Below are positions 34,523-40,280 of a stretch of DNA of 40,280 nucleotides, in pieces. Position numbers and translations under genes: made by a program. The notes beneath the pieces were generated by a model, which saw nothing but the letters and a program-made list of their open reading frames with translations, ran no database searches and was not told where the DNA came from. This stretch comes from Nitrososphaerota archaeon. GTDB lineage: Archaea > Thermoproteota > Nitrososphaeria > Nitrososphaerales > Nitrosopumilaceae. Location of the stretch: assembly GCA_027315065.1 (NCBI GenBank), contig DAHUYT010000018.1, positions 1 to 40,280 of the forward strand, in the 5' to 3' direction. Positions within the stretch are counted from its first letter, which is position 1, and every line of letters begins with the position of its first letter.

Positions 34523-35388
34523 GTAAAATGAAGATTGCAAGATTACTAAGAGAAAGCATGGAAACATATGGATTTGTCAATGAAGAGAAAGTTCTTACAA
34601 GAGAAAGCATCATTGCACAAACAGGAATTCCAATACCACAGAGTATCAAAGATTTTTTGTTCGACGGATGGTATGACGAGATAAAACAAAAATCTTCTCA
34701 GCTTAACTATCACGATAAAGTATCAGATTTTAAACTGCTCCCACCCATTCCAAATCCATCAAAGATAATTTGTCTAGCATTCAATTACAAGGATCATGCA
34801 AAAGAGCAAAACCTAATCCCACCAGATGAACCTGCCATAATAATAAAACCAAGATCAACACTCAACGGCGCAACTTCAGATATAGTTTGCCCATCATTTG
34901 TGTCAAAGCTTGATTATGAGATAGAACTTGCGTTGATAATAGGAAAAGACTGTAAAAATATTTCGGAGGAAGAAGCAAAAAAAATCATATTTGGATACAT
35001 GATATTAAATGATGCATCAGCTCGCGATATACAAGCAAAGGATAAACAATTCACTCGTGCAAAGGGGTTTGATACATTTGCCCCGTGCGGACCTTGGATA
35101 ACTACCGCTGATGAAATATCTGATCCACAAAACCTCAAGATGATGACTAAGGTTAATGGCACCATTAGACAAAATTCATCCACCTCAAACATGCATCTCA
35201 AAGTAGCCTCAATAGTTTCAATCCTAAGCAGAGTAATGACATTAGAAAAAGGAGATATCATATCAACTGGCACTCCAGCCGGAGTAATGCTAAACAAGCC
35301 TGATGCCGTATTTTTGAAAAATGGTGACAAAATAGAGATGGAAATAGAAAGGCTTGGAAAATTGGAAAATACAATAAAGTTTGTCTAA
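34519..35388 (+). CDS. Fumarylacetoacetate hydrolase-family enzyme
   Basis: This 289-residue protein (from GTG 34519, overlapping the gltX stop; ATG 34528 is equally possible) has an N-terminal helical part and then the FAH fold. IICLAFNYKDHAKEQN, IIKPRSTLNGATSDIV and SKLDYEIELALIIGKDCKN carry the metal ligands. FGYMILNDASARDIQ, GFDTFAPCGPWITT and DIISTGTPAGVM complete it. Members hydrolyse, isomerise or decarboxylate beta-diketo acids, for example oxaloacetate or acylpyruvates. The substrate is not determinable here. It closes the rpoN-to-gltX gene run. Confidence 0.88.
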   Translation: MSKMKIARLLRESMETYGFVNEEKVLTRESIIAQTGIPIPQSIKDFLFDGWYDEIKQKSSQLNYHDKVSDFKLLPPIPNPSKIICLAFNYKDHAKEQNLIPPDEPAIIIKPRSTLNGATSDIVCPSFVSKLDYEIELALIIGKDCKNISEEEAKKIIFGYMILNDASARDIQAKDKQFTRAKGFDTFAPCGPWITTADEISDPQNLKMMTKVNGTIRQNSSTSNMHLKVASIVSILSRVMTLEKGDIISTGTPAGVMLNKPDAVFLKNGDKIEMEIERLGKLENTIKFV

Positions 35389-35419
35389 GTTTTTTATGCC
35401 AATTTAATAGAACACTAAA

Positions 35420-35426
35420 ATTATTA
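35420..35426 (+). promoter_or_regulatory. TATA-like box of the Rieske gene
   Basis: ATTATTA is centred 27 nt before ATG 35450, so the Rieske gene starts a new, probably leaderless transcript. Confidence 0.5.
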
Positions 35427-35449
35427 AGAGTCAAAAAGGCAATACTGAT

Positions 35450-35758
35450 ATGGGAAAAATAATCATTGGCAAGATTACTGACATTCCTCCGGGCAAAATG
35501 CACAAGATTACAGCTGATGGAAAGGATATACTAGTAACCAACATAGATGGCAACTTTTATGCTATGAATGATACTTGTACTCATGCAGGCGCTAGCCTTT
35601 CTGAAGGAAGTTTGGAGGGACACATAGTGACATGCGGTTGGCATGGGGCAAAATTTGATTGCAAAACAGGAAATCTTGCTGCTTTTCCGGCAAAAATAAA
35701 GGATTTACAGTCATACAAAGTAACAGTAGAATCAGAAAATATCTTTTTGGAAGCATGA
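35450..35758 (+). CDS. Rieske [2Fe-2S] ferredoxin-type protein
   Basis: This 102-residue protein has the two half-motifs that bind a Rieske cluster: C43-x-H45 in DTCTHAGASLSEGS and C62-x2-H65 in VTCGWHGAKFDCKTG. There is no signal peptide or membrane helix, so it is a soluble cytoplasmic electron carrier of the kind used by dioxygenases or nitrite reductase-like enzymes, not the membrane bc1 subunit. No partner oxygenase lies in the window. It has its own promoter and precedes UPF0147 by 46 nt. Confidence 0.93.
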   Translation: MGKIIIGKITDIPPGKMHKITADGKDILVTNIDGNFYAMNDTCTHAGASLSEGSLEGHIVTCGWHGAKFDCKTGNLAAFPAKIKDLQSYKVTVESENIFLEA

Positions 35759-35804
35759 TGCAAACTTTATAAAATAAGTACAATTAGTTTAGCGTGATCC
35801 ATGT

Positions 35805-36077
35805 ATGACAGAAAAGAAAAATCAAAACGATGAAACACTCAATGGGGCAATCATTACGCTTGAAGACATAACTACGAATCCTTCAACTCCAAAAAACATA
35901 AAGAAAAACCTCTCGGATCTAGTGATTGAACTAAAAAAGCAGGAATACTCTGTTTCTGTGCGAGCTTCTAATGCCATAAGCGTACTTGACGAAATAACGC
36001 AAGACCCAAACATGCCATCATACGTGAGAGTAACTCTGTGGCAGGCCGTATCCACCCTAGAGAGAATAAGGGAATAA
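35805..36077 (+). CDS. UPF0147 family protein
   Basis: This small, all-helical protein has 90 residues with the UPF0147 pattern ITLEDITTNPSTPKNIKK and VSVRASNAISVLDEITQDPN, followed by MPSYVRVTLWQAVSTLERI. The family is restricted to archaea and its function is unknown. The two half-repeats (LEDITTNPSTP and LDEITQDPNMP) suggest an internally duplicated helical hairpin. A TATA-like TTTATAAAA at 35766-35774 precedes it; ATG 35801 is out of frame, so ATG 35805 is used. Confidence 0.9.
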   Translation: MTEKKNQNDETLNGAIITLEDITTNPSTPKNIKKNLSDLVIELKKQEYSVSVRASNAISVLDEITQDPNMPSYVRVTLWQAVSTLERIRE

Positions 36078-36102
36078 ATTTAGTCTAGAAACTTCTTCTA
36101 GT

Positions 36103-36876
36103 GTGAAAATAGAGGAATATCTAAGTACGCTTCCCTCGTCTATTATGACAGGTGATAATGTTGAATTGCAAGATAACATATTTGATGAGATTTTTGAGTT
36201 TGCTTCCTTGAACAAAAACGATACCTTTTATCATTTAGGGTGTGGCAATGGACATAGTTTAGTCACAGCATTAGAAAAATTTGGGGTAAAAAAAGCAATT
36301 GGGGTGGATAACAATTATGATAAAATATCATCTGCCAAGAAAACACTTGAAGACAAAAATCTTTCAAATTGGGCTTTAAAATGTGAGGATGTTTTAGAAG
36401 CTGATATCAGTGATGCCACAGTAATTCTATTTTGGTTTTCAGATTATATCATTATAGAAAAAATGATGCAGAGATTTTCCACATTGAAGAAAGATTGCAG
36501 AATCATAACCATATGGGGTCCATTACCTGGGTGCCTGCCTGACAAGGTTGAATTTCCTTATATTCTTAATGTTACTCCATTTAAAAAATCAGATGGTCTA
36601 AAAGAACAAGTTATCGCAATATTTGGAACTGACTGTATAGATTTTGTTACCGCATGGGAATTTGCGGAACGATATTCAAAGGCAATATCATCTAAAGATG
36701 TAGAAAATATCAGATTCCTAACAATCCTTCAGACTCTTGTGATTTGGATAAATGCAAAGAATTTAGGAATAGCATGCGAGGATGACATACCGCCACCAAT
36801 AAGGAGCTATATGAATATACTAAAAACATATTTTGATATCGAGGTAGAGCATCTGTTAAATCAAAATGCCACGTAG
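36103..36876 (+). CDS. Class I SAM-dependent methyltransferase (Dot1/aKMT-like)
   Basis: In this 257-residue protein the SAM-binding loop is YHLGCGNGHSLVTALEKFG, followed by KKAIGVDNNYDKI for the acidic strand-2 residue. VLEADISDATVILFWFSDY corresponds to the motif after strand 4 in archaeal lysine methyltransferases of the Dot1-like group. The C-terminal ~110 residues are a helical extension not typical of the short crenarchaeal aKMT. Protein lysine methylation is a reasonable guess but unproven. The GTG start at 36103 has ATAAATTTA about 24 nt upstream. Confidence 0.75.
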   Translation: MKIEEYLSTLPSSIMTGDNVELQDNIFDEIFEFASLNKNDTFYHLGCGNGHSLVTALEKFGVKKAIGVDNNYDKISSAKKTLEDKNLSNWALKCEDVLEADISDATVILFWFSDYIIIEKMMQRFSTLKKDCRIITIWGPLPGCLPDKVEFPYILNVTPFKKSDGLKEQVIAIFGTDCIDFVTAWEFAERYSKAISSKDVENIRFLTILQTLVIWINAKNLGIACEDDIPPPIRSYMNILKTYFDIEVEHLLNQNAT

Positions 36877-36915
36877 ACAGTCATGTTTTTATTTGTAAAC
36901 CTAGTATGAATAAGG

Positions 36916-37263
36916 ATGGAAGAGAGAATAAACATCAACGTTTCTGCAACTGACTATGAATCTACTAGCAAGGCAATCATATCTACGTTGAGCAATCTTG
37001 AACAAATGGTTCACGGAGAAAAGGACTTTATCGTAACTGATTCAGAATTTGCGTTTGGATGGCATTTTTATGTAGTATGCGTTAACAAGTCACTTGTAAG
37101 AAAACTGTCTGATCAATTAGGTCCAGATTTTGAAAGAATAAAGGGAAAGACGTTGGAGCATAAATTTTTGAGTTGGCTTGAACAGAGAGTTACTCAAAAA
37201 AATACAAGGGTAAAATTTGCGATAAAAGAAGAGATGGAATCAAGCAAGTACGGAATATTTTGA
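36916..37263 (+). CDS. Small hypothetical protein
   Basis: This soluble protein has 115 residues and no recognised family. The order of predicted elements is strand (RININVSAT), helix (STSKAIISTLSNLEQMVHGE), strands (DFIVTDSEFAFGWHFYVVCV) and helix (SLVRKLSDQLGPDFERIK). It closes with helix and strand (LEHKFLSWLEQRVTQ, RVKFAIKEEM), which looks like a compact alpha/beta fold. A TATA-like TTTTTATTT at about 36885-36893 is centred 27 nt before the ATG, indicating its own leaderless transcript. Confidence 0.65.
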   Translation: MEERININVSATDYESTSKAIISTLSNLEQMVHGEKDFIVTDSEFAFGWHFYVVCVNKSLVRKLSDQLGPDFERIKGKTLEHKFLSWLEQRVTQKNTRVKFAIKEEMESSKYGIF

Positions 37264-37487
37264 GAGTAAAAAGTTTTTTGATATTTTTTGCCTCTAATTT
37301 TGTTCGCATATACTAGTTATGAAATTAAGAGGCCCTTGAGGGGCTTTGTCTACTCAGTTTAGTTCCCCACTTTAAAACATGAACAAATTGATTTTAGATT
37401 CGAGTCATGTAGAACAGATGATAAAGCCTCGAATTTTTGGTTGTTTGAAATAATCAGGTATGATGATAGGGTCTTACAGCGCTGTTA

Positions 37488-37511
37488 TTACAACAAATAA
37501 AGAAATTTCAA
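37488..37511 (-). pseudogene. Vestigial start of a third secreted paralogue
   Basis: After the stop of the 37518-38252 gene the minus strand repeats the junction found between the two paralogues (TAG, CACAAA, then TTGAAAT). It continues as a start-like TTG AAA TTT CTT TAT before a stop after seven codons. This looks like the first codons of a third tandem copy, the rest of which is gone. Confidence 0.5.
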
Positions 37512-37517
37512 TTTGTG

Positions 37518-38252
37518 CTAATGAATAATCTTGAAACCAATACTACTCACACCACTTAAGCTGTACTCATAAGTTGAAGGGGGACATGAATGCGCCCCGA
37601 CAAACATTCCACCAAAACTTGGTATACTACGCAGGGTTGCTACTGAAACATTGTAATTTCCCACGGCAAAGGGTAATTCCGAACATATAAACGTAAAATC
37701 ACTAATGCCTGAATAATTTCCAGTCGTTATAGTATAAACCATGATTGTGTTTGTTCCTTGGTGAATGATAGTCGGATATTTTGAAATTACAATCTTGGGA
37801 TTCGGATATCCTGATGCGCCAGAGAATCCAAGTGGCGGTAACGCAGGATCACTAATGCTAGTAGTAACACAAATTTTTCCAACTGAGTTCTTTGGCATGT
37901 ATAGCATACCACTCCCAAAAGGAGTATCACACGAGGTGGTCGACGTAGATAAGGTAGTGTTTTCAGACAGTTGTGGCAAGCTTCTCATTGCCCAGCCACG
38001 TTCAATCAGGATGTTTACAGTATCGTGTTGCACACACGCTGGAGACCCGTCTTCTGCTTTGATGATTAGTTGCAGATTTGGTTCACATACAATGTTATCT
38101 ACTAAAATACCTGCCTTGAATTGTTCCAGCGGCGATGCCAAAATTATTTTTTGCAGATTGGTCAAATTAGGATCATTTGCGTATGCTGGTAAAGCAGCAG
38201 AAAATGCTGGAAAAAGCAGAATTACAATTATTGAAAAATAGAAAGATTTCAA
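37518..38252 (-). CDS. Secreted thaumarchaeal protein, tandem paralogue B
   Basis: This 244-residue exported protein has a signal peptide (hydrophobic IIVILLFPAFSAAL, then PAYAND). The conserved segment is SPLEQFKAGILVDNIVCEPN, LQLIIKAEDGSPACVQHDT, then VNILIERGWAM, a pattern recurring in thaumarchaeal secreted proteins. A Ser/Thr linker and a beta-rich C-terminal domain follow (SGMLYMPKNSVGKICV, IMVYTITTGNYSGISDFTFI) with paired cysteines. It starts with TTG 38252, six bases after the stop of its upstream paralogue. The function is unknown; the cysteine pairs suit an extracellular disulfide-stabilised protein. Confidence 0.75.
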   Translation of the reverse strand: MKSFYFSIIVILLFPAFSAALPAYANDPNLTNLQKIILASPLEQFKAGILVDNIVCEPNLQLIIKAEDGSPACVQHDTVNILIERGWAMRSLPQLSENTTLSTSTTSCDTPFGSGMLYMPKNSVGKICVTTSISDPALPPLGFSGASGYPNPKIVISKYPTIIHQGTNTIMVYTITTGNYSGISDFTFICSELPFAVGNYNVSVATLRSIPSFGGMFVGAHSCPPSTYEYSLSGVSSIGFKIIH

Positions 38253-38258
38253 TTTGTG

Positions 38259-39038
38259 CTAATGAATAAACTTGAAACCTATACCACTTAGACCTATGAT
38301 ATTGGCATCAAAAAATTTAGGTGGACCAAAATAATAGCCACTATTAGACCATGTCAAATTCCCAAGAGGTATTTTAGAAGAGTCGTTATACCCTACTGCA
38401 AAGACAAACCCCTGAAAATGCGAAAAACCTGTACTATACAGTCCTGAATAATTTCCAGTCTTTACGGTGTAAATTACTTGATTACTCGTTATTCCTGCAC
38501 TAACGTTGTTTCTGGATGCATAAACAACGATATCTGGGACAGAAAATATTCCACTAGAGTTTATTATATTGAATGAAAGACCCACTGGTTGATTATTCTG
38601 CAAAACGAGACTCTTATTTACTAAATCTTCATGAGGCACGACATTAAAATAATTAACACATATAATTCCTATAGAATTCTTAGGCATGTATAGAATCAGA
38701 GTACTATTTCCTTTTGTAAAATCTAACGGTGGCTGTAGAAGATCACGGCATGATGTAGAGATAGAGGTGGTGTTATTAGATGAAGACGATATAACTTTCC
38801 CAGCCCATCCACGTTCAATCAAGATATTTGCAGTATCCGGTGTTACACATGCTGGAGAATCATCTTCTGCTTTGATGACAAGTTGCATGCTATTGTTGCA
38901 TTTCACATTGGTTGCAGAAGTTCCAGCTCTGAATTGCTCCAATGGAGTCAATACAGAACCAACTGCATAAACATGTAAAACAGCAATGGTTCCAAATAAA
39001 ACCAAAATCAACCCTAGTGAAATACTAAAAGATTTCAT
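38259..39038 (-). CDS. Secreted thaumarchaeal protein, tandem paralogue A
   Basis: This exported protein of about 259 residues starts MKSFSISLGLILVLFG, parallel to MKSFYFS of paralogue B. The shared segment reads TPLEQFRAGTSATNVKCNNS, MQLVIKAEDDSPACVTPDT and NILIERGWAGK. The C-terminal beta domain has LILYMPKNSIGIICVN and VIYTVKTGNYSGLYS, ending GIGFKFIH like its partner. I chose ATG 39038 because the signal peptide begins there and a TATA-like TTTTTATC lies about 28 nt upstream on the minus strand; the frame is open to 39101. The two genes form one leftward transcript. Confidence 0.78.
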   Translation of the reverse strand: MKSFSISLGLILVLFGTIAVLHVYAVGSVLTPLEQFRAGTSATNVKCNNSMQLVIKAEDDSPACVTPDTANILIERGWAGKVISSSSNNTTSISTSCRDLLQPPLDFTKGNSTLILYMPKNSIGIICVNYFNVVPHEDLVNKSLVLQNNQPVGLSFNIINSSGIFSVPDIVVYASRNNVSAGITSNQVIYTVKTGNYSGLYSTGFSHFQGFVFAVGYNDSSKIPLGNLTWSNSGYYFGPPKFFDANIIGLSGIGFKFIH

Positions 39039-39109
39039 TACGATATTATGTTGTCTTCGAAAGGATAAAAATCCGCATGTATCATTAACATACAACTTCA
39101 TTTATCACA

Positions 39110-39209
39110 TCAATTTTCCATAGTGATTTGCCCAAAATATTTAGCATTTACTGATGCCTGAATACTGTTGTAAGAGTTGTTATAATACATCATTCCTGAC
39201 ATTGTTACA
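39110..39209 (-). pseudogene. 3' end of a probable secreted-protein gene interrupted by the IS481-like element
   Basis: Removing the insertion and one copy of its 6-bp duplication joins 39110-39209 to 40245-40280 in one open minus-strand frame. The joined frame reads NNAPQTLVNFTNVT across the junction, then MSGMMYYNNSYNSIQASVNA and KYFGQITMEN to a stop at 39110. Asn/Thr/Ser-rich sequence with N-glycosylation sites fits an extracellular protein. The insertion removes about 31 C-terminal residues from the upstream part, whose remainder lies beyond the window. Confidence 0.6.
39204..39209. repeat. Target-site duplication GTTACA (left copy; right copy 40239-40244)
   Basis: GTTACA abuts both outer ends of the inverted repeats, as expected for transposition with a 6-bp staggered cut. 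Confidence 0.85.
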
Positions 39210-39261
39210 TGTAGAGTGACACAATTATTGTCCGCTTTTGTTGACAGGGATATTGTCCGCT
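39210..39261 (+). repeat. Left terminal inverted repeat, 52 bp
   Basis: It matches the reverse complement of 40187-40238 at all 52 positions and begins TGTAGAGTGACAC. It contains ATTGTCCGCT twice (39227-39236 and 39252-39261), spaced 25 bp, probably two transposase-binding sites. Confidence 0.95.
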
Positions 39262-39297
39262 TTATCATGCCTTGATGTCGGTACAAGGCATGATAAA
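39261..39297 (+). promoter_or_regulatory. 14-bp-stem hairpin covering the transposase start
   Basis: The arm at 39261-39274 is the exact reverse complement of 39284-39297, with a 9-nt loop ATGTCGGTA. ATG 39275 lies in the loop and ATG 39290 in the 3' arm. In RNA this stem could limit translation initiation. Confidence 0.6.
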
Positions 39298-40186
39298 ATC
39301 AACATTTGAAACTAGAATGAGGGCTGTCATGCATTACACTGAAGGTGGCAAAAAAGCTAGAGAGATATCTTCAATATGTAACGTATCCGAGAGGACGTTG
39401 AGACGGTGGGCTCATGACTATCGCATCAAGGGGCCGCAAGCATTACATCCAAACAAGCCTGGCCCAGAATCTGGTATTGGATCCATTTCAAAAAAGCTTG
39501 AACAAAAAATAGTAAAGCTCAAACAAGAACACCCTTCTTGGGGCGCAAGACGAATCAAGTACCAGTATGATCTTCCTTGCCACTGGAGGACAGTGCACCG
39601 TGTCATCAAGAAGCACCAGATGCTTGTAAGAATCAAGCCCAAACCACAACCGTCAAAAAGATTCCAGAGACGACACGTTGATTCAATGTGGCAGGGTGAC
39701 ACGTTCCAGTTCCGTATTTCAGGCACGGGAAAGGTATACGTGACAGGGTTTACCGACGACCGCTCACGGTACCGCATCATATCGAAGGCCTACCTCAACA
39801 AGAGTGCAGCCGAGGCAGTAGATACGTTGCATAGTGCGCTAAGGAAAGGCAGAGTTCCAAGGCAGCTCTACCTTGACAACGGAAGGCAGTTTACCGCAAA
39901 GGAATTCAGAGACGAGCTTGCAGGATGTCATATCAGGCCAGTCTACGGCAGGCCGTATCATCCACGAGGAAGGGGAAAGATTGAGAACTACCACAAGGTA
40001 CTCTACAAGGATCTGATAACTCAGGTAAGGTTCAGATCACTTGCGCATTTCAAGAGGGAGCTTGGAAAGTTCGACAGGAGGTACAACCGTTGGAGGAAGA
40101 GTCAGGCATTGGGATGGAATACACCTGCGTCAATATATCATGACAGGAAGTATTTCAATAAGAAAAGACAGAAGATAACGATTTAG
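39275..40186 (+). CDS. IS481-like DDE transposase
   Basis: This protein of 303 residues from ATG 39275 has an N-terminal helix-turn-helix (KAREISSICNVSERTLRRWA) that should bind the terminal repeats. A basic linker with HPSWGARRIKYQY follows, and then an integrase-type catalytic core. The catalytic residues are D142 (WQGDTFQF), D201 (LYLDNGRQFT) and E237 (GKIENYHK), with 35 residues between the last two, i.e. DD35E. The fold and single-frame organisation match the IS481 branch of the IS3-like transposases. TTG 39272 or ATG 39290 are other possible starts. The stop codon abuts the right inverted repeat. Confidence 0.92.
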   Translation: MSVQGMIKSTFETRMRAVMHYTEGGKKAREISSICNVSERTLRRWAHDYRIKGPQALHPNKPGPESGIGSISKKLEQKIVKLKQEHPSWGARRIKYQYDLPCHWRTVHRVIKKHQMLVRIKPKPQPSKRFQRRHVDSMWQGDTFQFRISGTGKVYVTGFTDDRSRYRIISKAYLNKSAAEAVDTLHSALRKGRVPRQLYLDNGRQFTAKEFRDELAGCHIRPVYGRPYHPRGRGKIENYHKVLYKDLITQVRFRSLAHFKRELGKFDRRYNRWRKSQALGWNTPASIYHDRKYFNKKRQKITI

Positions 40187-40238
40187 AGCGGACAATATCC
40201 CTGTCAACAAAAGCGGACAATAATTGTGTCACTCTACA
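40187..40238 (+). repeat. Right terminal inverted repeat, 52 bp
   Basis: A perfect inverted copy of 39210-39261 that starts on the base after the transposase stop codon and ends ACTCTACA before the GTTACA duplication. Confidence 0.95.
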
Positions 40239-40280
40239 GTTACATTAGTAAAGTTGACTAAAGTTTGAGGAGCATTGTTA
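40239..40280 (-). pseudogene. Upstream part of the interrupted secreted-protein gene (continues past the window)
   Basis: After the GTTACA duplication (40239-40244), the minus strand 40245-40280 reads NNAPQTLVNFT and is in frame with the downstream fragment at 39110-39209 once the insertion is removed. Only about 12 codons of this part are visible. Confidence 0.5.

Larger units (their letters stand above)
39210..40238 (+). mobile_element. Intact IS481-like insertion sequence, 1029 bp
   Basis: The element is bounded by perfect 52-bp inverted repeats and flanked by GTTACA duplications. It carries one transposase gene whose stop codon abuts the right repeat. Identical ends and an undamaged reading frame indicate a recent insertion that may still be mobile. 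Confidence 0.93.

Noticed and set aside
37455-37520. C/D-box guide RNA suggested by ATGATGA near 37460
   Set aside because: No CTGA D box lies at a suitable distance on the same strand, so the single C-box-like match is probably chance.
1-40280. CRISPR array or phage-defence island
   Set aside because: No regularly spaced direct repeats and no cas-type genes were seen; the repeats found are gene ends and insertion-sequence ends.

Overview
The window is archaeal and most likely from an ammonia-oxidising Nitrososphaerota (Thaumarchaeota) of the Nitrosopumilales/Nitrosotalea kind. The basis is the genes themselves: secreted proteins ending in a thaumarchaeal-type PEFG C-terminal sorting tail, an S-layer-like protein beginning like the Nitrosopumilus S-layer family, archaeal RNA polymerase subunit N, archaeal uS2/uS4/uS13, archaeal-type GluRS, isopentenyl phosphate kinase and UPF0147. 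The DNA is AT-rich. Many genes have a TATA-like box 25-30 nt before the start codon, often TTG or GTG, which is the layout of leaderless archaeal transcripts.

Layout. (1) 1-5442: four same-strand PEFG-tailed surface proteins, the first cut by the window edge by one base. They share one or two Ig-like domains and an almost identical 102-nt 3' end. Between copies 1 and 2 lie two decayed transposases on the minus strand: an IS110-type fragment and an IS200/IS605 TnpB. (2) 5574-8303: a small hypothetical protein, a B12-domain-like radical SAM enzyme, and a VIT1/CCC1 metal transporter. (3) 8293-13334: nickel-pincer cofactor genes arranged around a divergent promoter, mdh-larB leftward and larC-larE-cysteine desulfurase rightward. 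(4) 13337-17081: an S-layer-like secreted protein and a two-helix membrane protein. (5) 17222-20784: a leftward MoxR ATPase, VWA protein and winged-helix trio, preceded by a small frameshifted gene. (6) 20895-26252: uS13-uS4-glmS rightward, then a convergent nnrE-MBL hydrolase-cobT operon.

(7) 26286-35388: tRNA-Leu(GAG) and rpoN start from one apparently shared TATA element. They are followed by a long tightly packed operon: rpoN, eno, rps2, MEMO, mvk, ipk, idi, polyprenyl synthase, gltX and an FAH-family enzyme. It couples information processing and glycolysis to archaeal isoprenoid lipid synthesis through the isopentenyl-phosphate route. (8) 35450-37263: Rieske protein, UPF0147, a Dot1/aKMT-like methyltransferase and a hypothetical protein. 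(9) 37488-40280: two tandem secreted paralogues with a vestige of a third, then an intact IS481-like element. The element has perfect 52-bp inverted repeats and a 6-bp target duplication, and it interrupts the 3' part of another probable secreted-protein gene.

No CRISPR array, rRNA or phage module is visible. The most interesting points are the modular PEFG array with homogenised ends, the orphan LarB/C/E set tied to malate dehydrogenase and a cysteine desulfurase, the apparent bidirectional tRNA/rpoN promoter, the start-codon hairpin in the IS481 transposase, and an IDI lacking the canonical catalytic cysteine. Functions are family assignments made by eye; no database search was run.
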